DNA of 64,000 nucleotides, from NCBI GenBank assembly GCA_017591395.1, contig WEDG01000995.1, positions 62,001 through 126,000 of the forward strand, written 5' to 3'. Below the pieces are notes generated by a model that saw nothing but the letters and a program-made list of their open reading frames with translations, searched no databases and was not told where the DNA came from. Each line of letters begins with the position of its first letter. Position 1 is the first letter of the stretch. This DNA is from Schistocephalus solidus (taxonomy: Eukaryota; Platyhelminthes; Cestoda; Diphyllobothriidea; Diphyllobothriidae). Below are positions 1 to 10,309 of this stretch, one piece after another. The position numbers were made by a program, and so were the translations under genes.

Positions 1-370
1 TTGAGGGGTCCGAACTAGAAGCAGGTTACCCATGAAAAAACTCCCGAATAATCCCAACGCAAGTAAAAAGGAAGAGCTGAGACAGGTATTTCGTCCACTT
101 CAATTGGCTCTTTTGTTTACATGCGAGGGCTGTACTTACGAATGGTTCCTCTAGAGTAAACTGTGTGCTTTGAATTATACCTCCAGTTGTAAACAGTCAA
201 CTATGACTTCTCCTGCCAGTACTCATGGAAATTAGAGACGAGGTGTGTCACAGAGGTAGTATAAGTCCAACTTTATTAGATATTGGGAAATCAGTTAAAA
301 ATAATGAATAAACTGGAAAAGTACCCAAAACGTTGTTGTTTAAAACGAAAATAAAATATAAGCGAGCTGT
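1..370. other. unassigned AT-rich sequence
   Basis: No coding, RNA or repeat feature recognised. The 1.85-kb dispersed repeat starts near its right edge. Confidence 0.4.
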
Positions 371-371
371 A

Positions 372-2190
372 AGGAAGTATACATTAGATTGCCTAACTCG
401 TGAAATGTCATCCTAGAAATTTAAGATTGCAGTATGACGAAAATTTGATATCGTCAATGGTGTTTTTTGTATGGATTTGTGGCACAAAATGCGGTTTACC
501 AAGACAGAGTTCATTTCAGATCTGTTTATTGAAGGCAAAACTGGGCAAAATCTGAACTTTCTCAATTTTAAGCTGTTTTCCTACGTTATTGCACTTTCTG
601 GACCAAACCTTGTTTTTGTCCGTTGTGCTATAAAGGAATATTCATACAAGCCAGAAAATCCCTTCAGAGAACGGAATAGTTTGTCTTGCGTTCACAACCC
701 AGGTAAATAAAGGTATGAGAACTCGCATTGTTTTCGGGTGAACAAGGATGGATTTTGTTTTTAGCAGGAAGTTTTGCAAATTTCTGATTTCTTGTTCGAA
801 AAAACTCAGTAATAAACTTGTGTGAGTGTATTTTGTTTTACCCCACCGATAATTTGATCTGTAAACACGCATATATTCGAAATGCCACCACACGCCATCA
901 TTTTTCTCTGTCACGACTTACACAATTGACTATTAATGGATACGGAAGATTGAAACGGAAAGGGCAGAAAATTGACCTTTCTTCGCAAAAATTAGTATAT
1001 ATTCGGTCACCCGGTTGAACATTTGCAATCTTAGAACTGAGCTTAAATGTTAGCAAGTATAAACGACAAACGCTCCGATAGAAAGAAACAAGTGAGTTTT
1101 TTTACATTTTCAGCAGATATTGCATACATAATTTTTAGTGAATTCGAAACACCGGTCAAACGTCCTCATATTTTCCTTGACTTGATCTTGAAAACGGCTG
1201 AATACACAGACATAAGACAACGAAATATCTAACTCAAGTTTTTTAAAGAGGTAACTTATTATAAGAGTTTTGTTAAATCGATCTTCGTCGTAATAATTGC
1301 CGAATTATGTTGGGGCGTTTATTCTTCTAGGCAAATGAGTTTTCGTTTTTGGGTGTCTACAAATATGACCCAAACGGTCAACTGCATTAGAAAGGCTGTT
1401 TCATAACTCACTATTTCAGAAAATGCCTTTAAGAAATAGCTTATTTTGAAGGTTTTGATAAGCACATATAACAAAATCTAAATTTATTTGCAATAGATAA
1501 CGTAAAGTAACGTAAAGTATTTACCGACATTTTAAAGATGATTTGAAACTCGCTGTAATCCAAAACCAGATATAATTATGAAGAAATTTAACAAAAGAAA
1601 AGTCCTCTTAATCTGCAAATGCACAATTTTATTTCAATTTTTTAGTCACTGGCCGACCTATCAGTATGTCAGCATAGGAAATATTCCATTCCTGTGACGC
1701 CTATACCAGCGCAATCAAGTGAAAATCTGCTTGCCTTAGTCAAACGCATCATAAACAATATCCACATGGAAGAACAAACTGCCAATTCTCGTGAAACTAT
1801 ATTTTAATATATACTCGAAATTCAGGCTGCTTGTTAATGGTCATACTTAACAGTGCCCTTATGATGGAAGACAACTTAGGCGGAATATACACTAGAGGAA
1901 TATTTTCAAAAGTAATTCTACTTGTGACATTTTATATACTCGTTTGTTTACATGGACAAGCATTCTATACCTTTAAAACTTCCGGTTAATTAACGAACCC
2001 GATTGTTCACGTTTTCTGCATTCACCACTTTTCTCAAAACTGATATTTCTAAACTTCTGAATATTAATTTAAGAACGATCGCTCATGTACTGCTGTAAAA
2101 TTTTGGGAACGCAGTGTGTGCTGATTTCGCACAACGTACCCTATCTCATGAAAACCCTGAGATTTAATTAGATAGGGCACGTACTGTTCA
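372..2190 (+). repeat. 1.85-kb dispersed repeat, left copy
   Basis: This stretch matches the reverse complement of about 27592-29480 along almost its whole length. Matching blocks include the segment near 600-770 (against 29070-29250), the segment near 1330-1480 (against 28340-28520) and a terminal block near 2130-2180 (against 27592-27650). Identity is clearly below 90 percent, with many small indels, so the pair is old. It shows no long reading frame and no recognised transposase or RT motif. The right end holds an imperfect hairpin built on CCTATCTCATG and its complement. It is probably a decayed non-autonomous transposon or a remnant of a larger one; the family is unknown. Confidence 0.7.
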
Positions 2191-5100
2191 CACTCAATTC
2201 AAGAAAATCTGCCGTAATCAACTCACAACTAATATTTGTTTATTATAAACGAGAAACACCTAATCAACTTTCAAGAAAACGAGGAAGATGGTTGCTGAGA
2301 GAGAGAGAGAGACAGAGAGACAGAGAGAGACATAGAATCCACGTGGAGAAGGATCAAAGGCACATAACTTATATTTACGTGAGAGGTGCTGATTCCGTGC
2401 CTGTGATGGGGGATTTGAAATGGGTTCGTATGTGGTGTAAATACTGTTGAGGAGAGGGGTGGTGATGTGGTTAAATCAGCAGCGCTCTGCAGCAGGTGTT
2501 TATACATGCGTACATAGCCGAATAGGCCACTGCGGTAACAGAGTATATGTGTACAGTGCGGGCCGTTGCAGTGAGGATGAAGGGTCTATGTTGGTGCTCC
2601 AGGGCAGTCTCTGCGCAATAGATCCGCAAGGGACCGATGCGTGATCTCAATTTGCGTGGTTAGTGTTGGCTGGATTAAGTGGGATCTGCTGAGTCAGTTG
2701 AAACTGTGCTACTGCTCGTGCTCGTCATGTTATTCGAGAAGGTTTGGTAATTATGGAGATCGAGTGTTGTCAGGTGTGCAGAATGGGATTGGGATGTCGA
2801 TATTTTGGCGAGCTTCGCTCTCCTGGATGCACATTTGGTCCGCATATGGTGCAAAGTGCAGCCCTATTCATAATCTGTCAGCTATGCATAAAACGGACGG
2901 TACTATGAGGCAATTTGATTATCATATTCCAATCAGCCTCCCAATTCCTTCTGGACATCCGATGTCGGAGAGTAAAGTCGGACGATACTATATTTTTTTT
3001 CTGCTCCACGTCAGTGTTCACAGCCATCCAACCGAATAAGGCGAACGAAGTCTGTTGCAAGAACCGTCAAAAGACAGTACAAAAGTCGAAGCCAGCTCAA
3101 ACTGTGCATCTCTTAAGTCGGTTCGAATTTTTCCAAAATACTTTCTTAGACTTTGAGGGAGTAATTAATGAGCAGAACAAGAGAACTCTTGTGGGCTCCG
3201 CAATCTCCGATTCGTTGGCAGATCTGGTCCTACAAAGGCTAAAAATAATGTCTTCATGCATCAGGTACCATTACATTGAAAATGTTTTGTTATTGTTAAA
3301 AAAATATGACACGGAATTTCGTTAACACATTCCACTCTATCTTTTCAGGTATGGAGCTCACGAGGAAGGAAGAAAAGGAGCAGTAATTACCCTTCCTTAA
3401 TGCACTCGCCAGGCGAATTTTTAACAAAGAAGCGGGTACCACGGTTTACAGGTAGACAAAGAACACCAGGCACCTGATAAATTTTCGCAGCGAGCGTCCG
3501 GTGGTTCACAGATGAATACAGATGAGAACACTCTTCAAATGAGCCCGGAAGGAAAAGCACGCGAGGTCCCATACCTCTGTGATGAATTTATGTGGAATGG
3601 CAATTTAATGGCGTTTATAGGCCAATGGGGGTGTGTTCACCCCGGATGACCCAAACGGAAACACCATCAAGAATATTGCATGCTTTCCTATAGATCAAGG
3701 ACCGTTCAGAGGCAACCCAACACCTTAATGCGGGATGGAGTGTTGGAATTGCAAGTTGGCCAAAGGCTACCATGCATGGCATGATGAGAAAATCAGGGAC
3801 TGATTAAACCCCAATGAACAGTCTAGGTGTTAGCGTATAGTATTCCGCGCGTAAACTGTCCCTGTAATTACGCAGATCAGACTGAGCACCTGCTCTGCTC
3901 GCGCATACAAAAACATCAACCGGCTGTGGGACGGGAGGAATAATTATCATAAGTGGCTGCCCGCAACTTCGAAACGGGTCCCGAGTCCAATGTAGCCACG
4001 ACCAAGATAATAACACACTGGAAACAAGAATAGCCAAGAACTGACTGAGGCCAGGGCCTCGAATGAAATCAGTAAATCAATGTATCTTTGTGGTAGCGAC
4101 ATACAGTGCCATATGCAATCACCGTCAGACCTTCCGAACTCGTCGTTGATTTGCCAATATCCCCTACACGAGTTCGAAAGCTCAGAAAAATAAAAAAATT
4201 GTTCCTCCCCTCAACTATTCACCTTCTTCACTCATATCAAAGAATATCCCTGAGCCAACGAAATTTCTTCCACCAATGTTGCCATAGGGAAAAGATGCAT
4301 ATTCATAGGCTAACTGCGATTACAAACGCCTGTTTAGTACATCCTTTTACACGGCCATGGCATAGAGAAAAGCACTCCTGCAGCCCCATTCTTGGAAGCT
4401 GACACGCACAGACCACCACCATTTGTGGGATAGCACGTATACTAGCAGAAGTACTTTGGCGCCACATCTGATTCTGCATAATCTGCCAGAATGCGTGTAC
4501 GCCGTTAAAGTCACGAGCACACACTCACTGAAAAACTTCGCACAGTCTCTAAGTACAATGCAAATATTTCCTCTCTGTCACAGTCCCAACAGCCGAAATT
4601 CAACAGAAACGCGATTTAAGTGTTCTCAATCGACATCTTAAGCCCCATATGCCATCTGCAGAAAATATTTCAACTATCTCCGAGGGCAAGTGGATGTTCG
4701 TAAGACTGAAAATTTATTCCTCCGCGTCGTCTGTATACGGCTAAATTCCGCACTAACCAATGTCATCCAAATTGTCGTCTGTACCCCATAATGAAAGTAG
4801 ACGACGGTGATTAATATGTAGAAGTTAGTTCTGCTATTTCCTCTTAGTATCTTCAAAATTATTTCAGCTCACCGGAACGTCTGCGTTGAAAAATGTGAGG
4901 CAAAGAAGTATCACTTTAGTAGCAAGCTACAAAGCTCGATGCTTAATGAAACTAGCGATCTAACGAACAATGCGCGTCGCGCTAGAATCACTGACGGTCG
5001 AGGTCTTGACGCATTGTGCAGCCAGTCAGCCGTAGCAAGGTGGGGAAGACGGAAAAGACCAAGCCTGTTTTCGGCATTAATTACAGGACAAATAGGTGGG

Positions 5101-6455
5101 CAGCCTGAGGTTCAAAACAAAAGAGTCTTCCAGACACTTTGCAGAGTGAGCGATTCTACCCCTAGATAAAAACAAGCTACTGGATTATTCAGTTTGTTGA
5201 CGGCGGAGGTGTATGCAAGACTGTTACAAACCTGCTCCGCCAATGACCTTTAACGGTAAATGCGCAGCGCTGTCTGTTGCGAAATTTGAACATGCTTTTC
5301 ACTTCCGAATGCAGACCTATAGCGAACTCTATTAGCGCAGTTCCACTGCTATTTGAGAAGTATTCGCGGTAATAATTCAAACAGCACTCCGTCAAACAAC
5401 CCGTATAGTATTAGAGTCAAGGTTCGTTATCCAAACGAGATGAAGAAACAAAGACACAATGGTCAATAACGTGGAAATAAAGTAAAATTGGGCTCAATTA
5501 ACATTTAAGAAGCAAGATGATAAAACTACTCATGTCGTGTACCTAGAAGAAGATCTTTCAAACCTTTTTATGAAAACCAGATGTGGTGTGTGGGGACTAG
5601 GTCACCTGTGGCACGCGTAGACTGGTTGAAGAGCTCTTTCAGCAATAACACCCCTCCGGTCGTCCTGATTCTGCCTTCCCACTGCGCCCAGAAGGATTAG
5701 GGAGGAGAGAGCTCAGTAGATGTTGTAGAAGTATGCTATCACTGTAAACTAATTCGCACACACGTCACCGTTCCTGCTCACACCATTCTGTGGGATACCC
5801 GGTGAACATCAACGTTCAGGAAACGCGAATAAACACAATGAAAACTAACTAGGTAGCAACTCGTAGCATAACTTCCTAGAACAACCGCAAATTGTGGAGG
5901 ATCTGGAGGACGCTTTAATATAAGCAAGTGGAAGCGAAAGAAGTTTGCAGGAGGAAGTTCGCGGAGAGGGACTAATTTCCTCTATTCATCTGTATAAAAT
6001 GTTACAACAGTTTATGTTCATGAAAGCCCTTTTTCATGGTAGGTTCATAAAGCGTATGTGAGATTTATGACATTGAGGAATTTGCTGAGTTGTAGCAGCC
6101 CTAATGTTTCTTCTCTCTCTCCTCCCAGGCACTAATTGACTGTCTGAGACTGATGAGACTGGATGCATTACCTGATTCGGTGTGAAATCTTGCAGATAAG
6201 GCATGCCCCCACGCTCGTCCAGCTGCAAATGAGGGTTTGTGTGGACAAAGTATAGTCCGGCAATCGTGCGCCGGGACGCAGTCATGCGCTTCTGCAACGC
6301 ATCCGCCGTTGGCCAGCCAAGCTATGGTAAGTTCATAGATTTCCAGTGGTCCATTCACAAAAGCGTTCCGAGACAACAAGGTCGCCTTTTGAGTCAGGAT
6401 GTGAGACGGAGGTGGGGGAGCTGTTGGTTATATTCTAGAATAATAAAATTTGGCT
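2190..6455. other. unassigned sequence with a GA microsatellite
   Basis: A GA/GACA simple repeat lies at about 2299-2331. Several open frames of 60-136 codons exist between 2.4 and 5.2 kb, but none shows a recognisable domain or a convincing exon structure. The part from 3.6 to 5.2 kb is less AT-rich than its surroundings and may hold unclassified repeats. Confidence 0.4.
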
Positions 6456-6655
6456 TTTGACCCACTTTCTGAAAAACTCGGCGGCCTCCGTGGGATTCGA
6501 ACCCACACCAGCTAGGGGAAGGGTTTAGTACAGCCAATGCTCTAGCCAACTGAGCTAAGAGGCCCCACCGAGAGCCGCGAGTTTACTCACGACTCCCCTT
6601 GCTGGCGTGTATTTGAATCCCACCGAGGCCACTGAGTTTTTCACAGTGAGTCATA
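6456..6655. repeat. palindromic tRNA-like fold-back element (copy 1)
   Basis: The ends are inverted copies of each other: the left begins TTTGACCCACTTTCTGAAAA and the right ends with a diverged complement around 6635-6655. The left arm carries a tRNA-like sequence on the minus strand (6483-6564). The right arm carries the 3' half of the same tRNA-like sequence on the plus strand (about 6597-6631), so the arms are head to head. A sister element with the same design lies at 46423-46663, and a half-element at about 43333-43422. It could be a fold-back SINE dimer or a MITE-like element that captured a tRNA; I cannot tell which. Confidence 0.65.
6483..6564 (-). pseudogene. tRNA-like sequence, SINE head or tRNA pseudogene
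   Basis: Read on the minus strand this is 82 nt with a seven-pair acceptor stem (GGCCTCT with GGAGGCC), an A box TAGCTCAGTTGG, a four-pair D stem (GCTC/GAGC), and a canonical B box GGTTCGAATCC inside a five-pair T stem (GTGGG/CCCAC). The anticodon arm does not pair well in any register, and the region before the T stem is long, as in a class II tRNA. The Pol III boxes look intact, so transcription is plausible. A functional tRNA is unlikely because the anticodon stem fails and related copies are embedded in inverted repeats. Confidence 0.65.
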
Positions 6656-6995
6656 ATAATTATTTATAGCTGCCAAAACTCTTAACTAATCAAATTTGTA
6701 GCGATTCGGTTTCCAAAAAACGTCAAAGTCTATGTGACAAAGAACTGAGACAAAAATTCTAGTGCAAATGAGGGTGATGAGGAGAATCGTGATCTTAGAT
6801 TTTCAGCCTGTTGATTGCATTAAAATCATGTACTGACTGATTTGGCAGTACCTCAGAACGCGGACACGCAAGGGAAAATACTAAGCAGGCCCTTGAAAAT
6901 CGAACAGAATGGAGTGATCACCATAGATATATCATGAAGGGTGAAACCATATCTCTGAACCATGGTTAGCGAAAAGAGCCTAAGTGACAGAATAC

Positions 6996-7030
6996 CGGCC
7001 GAACCACGTGTCTGGGCTTTTAGTTAGTAA
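6996..7030 (-). repeat. fragment of dispersed repeat R1
   Basis: The reverse complement matches the block TACTAGCTAAAAGCCCAGA shared by R1 copies at 7838, 42490, 51040 and 54770. It directly abuts the ribozyme-bearing inverted repeat that follows. Confidence 0.5.
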
Positions 7031-7045
7031 GGGTGCAACATGCAA

Positions 7046-7090
7046 GACGCAGACAGCTGTTTCACGATTGTTACTGCTGATCAGTACACC
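7046..7090 (-). ncRNA. hammerhead-like motif, core-mutated
   Basis: On the minus strand the layout is that of a type I hammerhead, with stem III palindrome ACAGCTGT after GAA and stem I GTGTA against TGCGT. The conserved CTGATGA is CTGATCA (7078-7084), so the essential G8 is a C. It should not cleave unless the change is tolerated. Confidence 0.5.
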
Positions 7091-7149
7091 ATATGCCTTG
7101 TGCAGTTACATTTATACAGGATTCAGTACGCCATATGCCTTGTGCACAT

Positions 7150-7194
7150 TGCTTACTGATGATCGGTACCAACCGTGAAACAGATGTCTGTGTC
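7150..7194 (+). ncRNA. type I hammerhead ribozyme motif, weak stem I
   Basis: CTGATGA lies at 7156-7162. Stem II is CGGT (7064+100 = 7164-7167) with ACCG (7172-7175) and an ACCA loop. GAA is at 7177-7179, stem III pairs AC with GT across 7180-7187, and the cleavage base is C7188. Core bases G8 and G12 are present. Stem I is weak (TGTGTC against the sequence upstream of 7156), so activity is doubtful in this copy. Confidence 0.6.
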
Positions 7195-7309
7195 TTGCCT
7201 GTTGTACCTTTAGCAACATACCTGTGTATTATAGGTGGCATGTGGTCTATGAAACAACATTCGTTTATCGCCAATTGCAAGCTGGCAGGCGGATAGAATG
7301 GGATCAAGT

Positions 7310-7352
7310 CACAGACAGCTGTTTCACGGTTGGTACCGATCATCAGTAAGCA
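7310..7352 (-). ncRNA. type I hammerhead ribozyme motif (inverted copy)
   Basis: This is the mirror of the motif at 7150-7194 and lies in the right arm. On the minus strand it has CTGATGA (7340-7346), stem II CGGT/ACCG with loop ACCA, then GAA and the palindromic stem III ACAGCTGT followed by C. Its stem III is more regular than that of the left-arm copy. Stem I is again weak. Confidence 0.6.
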
Positions 7353-7411
7353 ATGTGCACAAGGCATATGGCGTACTGAATCCTGTATAAATGTAACGGC
7401 ACAAGGCATAT

Positions 7412-7456
7412 GGTGTACTGATCAGCAGTAACAATCGTGAAACAGTTGTCTGCGTC
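7412..7456 (+). ncRNA. hammerhead-like motif, core-mutated (inverted copy)
   Basis: Mirror of 7046-7090. It reads CTGATCA (7418-7424) in place of CTGATGA, so G8 is lost, but GAA (7439-7441), stem III and the stem I partner TGCGTC (7451-7456) remain. Confidence 0.5.
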
Positions 7457-7837
7457 TTTAAACAGTAACATATGTAAACTTTTGCTCGGGTTTTGCCGCG
7501 CAGAAGGGAACATTTTCTTTTAGATATCATGAGAAAACTTCCCACCTGACCTGTGGGAATGATAGTGGAGAAGCGTGACGCATCTCTACCCCTAATCCTG
7601 GCGACGAAGCATGAATTCTACACACGGAAAATGATTCAGAACTGCTTGTGCTCCAAACTCCCTGAGAAGGAAATGCTACACACTGGCATTCTGACCTAAC
7701 ACCCGCCGACTAAGCGCTGCTCTCTCACTGTGACGTGGCTCGCTCCTTTTTACAATAAAGGCTCAAGCTAACAATAATTTTCAAAACGGCTTGAAAACTG
7801 TTTGCAACTTGTGAAATTTTTCCCCATACTGGCTGCA

Positions 7838-7940
7838 TAGGTACTAGGTAAAAGCCGAGATACGTGTTTCGCCGATATCCTGCCAGTGCATGGCATATGT
7901 GAGAAGGGTTCGGCTCCTCAGTGGGTCTCTCCAGCATCCC
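7838..7940 (+). repeat. dispersed repeat R1
   Basis: Contains the shared blocks CATAGGTACTAGGTAAAAGC, CGTGTTTCGCCGAT and GGTTCGGCTCCTCAGTGGGT. The same order occurs at 42490-42605 and, more diverged, at 51040-51150; an inverted partial copy lies at 54770-54905. It has no coding capacity. At 42.5 kb it directly precedes a PLE terminal sequence, so R1 may be part of a PLE or retrozyme. Confidence 0.6.
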
Positions 7941-8635
7941 CAGTGGGCATTCTGATAGTTACTCCGGTCCAAATGTTCATATCACATTTCGGTCTCCGTC
8001 TGTACGCCCTTGAATAAACTGATCTGCTGCAAGTTGCAAGTTAATTTATGCAAAAACTGTTTCGTTAATTTCGGTTGATTCATCGCTCTGTGGCAGTTGT
8101 TTCCGCAGATCCGTCCTGCTTTTCATCTTCCGATTAAGACAAGTGCATCCGCTTTTAATCTTGACATATTTTTTTTAACCAAGTCTGCTACTTATTTTCT
8201 GCCTAGGGTTGAGGTTGGCAAGAAAGTTGCAAACAAGAATTTCGATGTTCGTGGTCACGTTTTTAACGTTAAATTGTTTTGGGAAGATTCCAGCAGCTGA
8301 GTTTTTCGGTTCTTTGAATTACTAAATTTCCTGTCATTTATTATGTGGCACCCGAAGGACACTTTATGCTATGCACGCATTGCCGGACCCCCGTTAAATA
8401 AGGCCTAGCTTTTACTCCTCCAAAAATCACACGATTATGCTCGCTAACGTTTGATACTGTCGAAAAAGCAACCTTCATTTTGCCATCTCACCTGAAGCCC
8501 TCACCACGTCGTTTTGCTTGAGACCACTTATCTTGTGATAGCGAGAGCAGCCAGGCGGCTGTTACACTATTTCGATGACAGTACGGAGCCAACCAAACCA
8601 GTAGTCTTGCAGATAAAAACGAAATTCCAAATCCC
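7941..8635. other. unassigned sequence
   Basis: No feature recognised. AT-rich until the CpG-rich patch that follows. Confidence 0.35.
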
Positions 8636-8790
8636 CTCATGTCCACCGCCGCGGGCGCATCGACCACGGGCGACGGCTTACGCGCGCCACCGCGGCCGTC
8701 GTCCCTTACGCATCACGTTTCATTAGCGCACGCGAGCAGGCAGCACAGTCGCACCATGGCGCGTGCACGGATGCATTGCTGGCTCGGGGA
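8636..8790. promoter_or_regulatory. CpG-rich patch, possible promoter region
   Basis: About two dozen CpG dinucleotides fall in roughly 140 bp, in strong contrast to the AT-rich surroundings. Reading frames run through it on the plus strand (8514-8726, then 8862-9155) but have no recognised domain. It could mark the 5' end of a host gene whose exons I cannot define, or a GC-rich repeat. No TATA box or initiator was identified. Confidence 0.3.
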
Positions 8791-9216
8791 GCTCAGCTGA
8801 GGAGAGGAGAGTGCGAGTGAGGAGCCAAGTCATGGAAGGGAGGTAAAGAGGGGGCGAGGATGTGGGGAAGATGGAGGATGCTTCGTACACAGTCACAGGC
8901 TCACGCGGTAGCTTGTTCAGTCACAGTTTCGTGACCATAATGCCTGCGCCCACTGCGCTTTGTGGACCGCGGCAACAATGGCATTTTGGCGTACAGGCCT
9001 GTGTTCTTCGTATTCGATACGGTTTGTGGGCTTTGGATAGGGCAAAAAATTCGAGGTCCGAGGACAAGACTCGTCAGGGGAATGGCCGTAGTACTTTCAA
9101 AGATGGGAAGTGCACACAGCAAGCTGAAGATTCTAGTGGTGTTGGTGGAGGCTGAGAGGAAGGAGGAATTGGATATCATCAAGCTAAAATAAGTAAGGGA
9201 TAGCGTCTTCGAGTTT

Positions 9217-9609
9217 GTGCAACCACGGCGAGGATTGCATGATCGATTCAGGAAAAGGCACCAGTCTTACATAGCGACGAGTAAAGAAATCATAGCAAAG
9301 CAACAACTGGGGATTGATTTTATCCCTTGCGTGGCACCCGTTTCCACCATTTTGAAGCAAGAGGTTGTCTTTGGGGTTGTAACTCAAAGGGTACTTGCTG
9401 GAAAACTTCTTTCTTATCGAAGAGATCAAACCGAAGTCCGAAATTTATCCGTTTACACCGCTACTCCTGAAGACAAAAACGAAGACGAAAGCGACGATGA
9501 TGATGGTAATGATGGTGGTGCAGGTTTTGGTGATGGTGGTGGTGGTGGTGCTGTTGATGCGGGTGGTGGTCAGTGTTTGCCTCTTACAACCAAAACATAC
9601 CTTACGTAG
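9217..9609 (+). other. open frame ending in a GAT/GGT microsatellite
   Basis: An open frame of about 130 codons without an ATG at its start runs into an acidic stretch (DEDESDDDDG) and then a Gly-rich tail. Both are encoded by GAC/GAT and GGT simple repeats (about 9478-9570). The open frame is largely explained by the microsatellite. It could be an exon associated with the CpG-rich patch upstream, but I see no domain or confident splice sites. Confidence 0.2.
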
Positions 9610-9671
9610 CGGGTAATGGATCCTACTGTTAAAGGTCATTAAGTGTCAAACTTTATTAACTATTACCGAAC

Positions 9672-9945
9672 ATGGTGGAGTGGACACTCAACGATCGGTT
9701 ACGGGACTCGCTCGTCCCTTACTGTCTTGGGCCCCACTCTCGATGCCTGCAAGCAGCCGCGCGGCAGTTAGTACTATAGGCAGTAGAGCATTACCGACAA
9801 AGAAAAGGGAAAATGGAATGGCCATTTCTGGCTTATCAACCGTCACCAGCCAGCCCTACCCAACCCCAGGTGGTGCTCCACCCGAAGCTGGAACGCGCGA
9901 CCTGTTGATTCGAAGTCTAACGCTCTAACCCATTGCATTATGAGC
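9672..9945 (-). mobile_element. tRNA-derived SINE with hammerhead-like core
   Basis: On the minus strand the order is a tRNA-like head (about 9870-9945), a hammerhead-like motif (9811-9855), a body, and a tail at 9674-9760 with the family signature CGAGTCCCGTAACCGATCGT. The head retains an A-box-like GGGTTAGAGCG and a degraded B box. The same parts in the same order occur at 10075-10305 and 51640-51895. The copy is old: the ribozyme core reads CTGGTGA. Confidence 0.65.
9811..9855 (-). ncRNA. degenerate hammerhead motif in SINE
   Basis: The core is CTGGTGA (A6 changed). The AGCCAGAA block and the palindromic stem III ATGGCCAT are kept. Stem I is only partly paired. Likely inactive. Confidence 0.5.
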
Positions 9946-9983
9946 TCATTGCCTTGCCGGTTTCGATAAGGAATATCATCGTT

Positions 9984-10083
9984 GGTGGAATAGACACTCA
10001 CCGATCGGTTACGAGACTCGCTCGTTCCGCTCTGCCTTGGAGCTCACTCTCGAACCCCACCAGTAGCCGCATACGGGCTATGA
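9984..10083 (-). mobile_element. SINE tail fragment
   Basis: The reverse complement matches the SINE tail of the neighbour at 9674-9760 (TCGAGAGTGAGCTCC then CCGATCGGTGAGTGTC). It sits directly in front of an oppositely oriented SINE, so the two form a small inverted arrangement. Confidence 0.55.
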
Positions 10084-10305
10084 TTTTACATAGTAGGATA
10101 TTAGACTTCGAATCAACAGGTCGCATGTTCGAGCCTCGGGTGGTGCACCACCTCGGGTTTGGGTATGACTGGCTGATGACGTCTTATAAGCCAGAAATGG
10201 CCATTGCCGTTGCGCGACTGCTAGCGGGCGTCGAGAGTGAACCCCAAGACAGAATAGGAGGAGTGAGTCCCGTAACTGACCGGCGAGTGTTAATTCACCA
10301 ATACC
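10084..10305 (+). mobile_element. tRNA-derived SINE with hammerhead core
   Basis: The head (about 10095-10150) ends in a B-box-like GGTCGCATGTTCGAGCC. It is followed by the hammerhead motif (10167-10211), a body and the tail GTCGAGAGTGAACCCCAAG, ending at GTAACTGACCGGCGAGTG. Orientation is opposite to the copy at 9672-9945. The reading frame across this segment is a by-product of the SINE sequence. Confidence 0.65.
10167..10211 (+). ncRNA. type I hammerhead motif in SINE
   Basis: CTGATGA (10173-10179) and GAA are intact. Stem III is the palindrome ATGGCCAT. Stem II GTCT/AGCC has one mismatch. The 3' strand of stem I carries an extra G, so its pairing with GACTGG is disturbed. Activity is uncertain. 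Confidence 0.55.
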
Positions 10306-10309
10306 CCGA

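Larger units (their letters stand above)
7045..7457. repeat. inverted repeat of ribozyme-bearing (retrozyme-like) sequence
   Basis: Two arms of about 147 bp (7045-7190 and 7310-7457) are near-perfect reverse complements around a 119-bp spacer. Each arm carries two divergent hammerhead-like motifs, giving four in all. The spacer and arm sequence match the 235-bp element at 56975-57258, for example the stretch around 7200-7300. The arrangement looks like two head-to-head retrozyme copies and could extrude as a cruciform. The high arm-to-arm identity suggests recent duplication or gene conversion. Confidence 0.75.

Noticed and set aside
2641..3325. Overlapping frames of 132 and 136 codons as host exons
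   Set aside because: No domain, unusual composition and both overlap in different frames; I could not support either.
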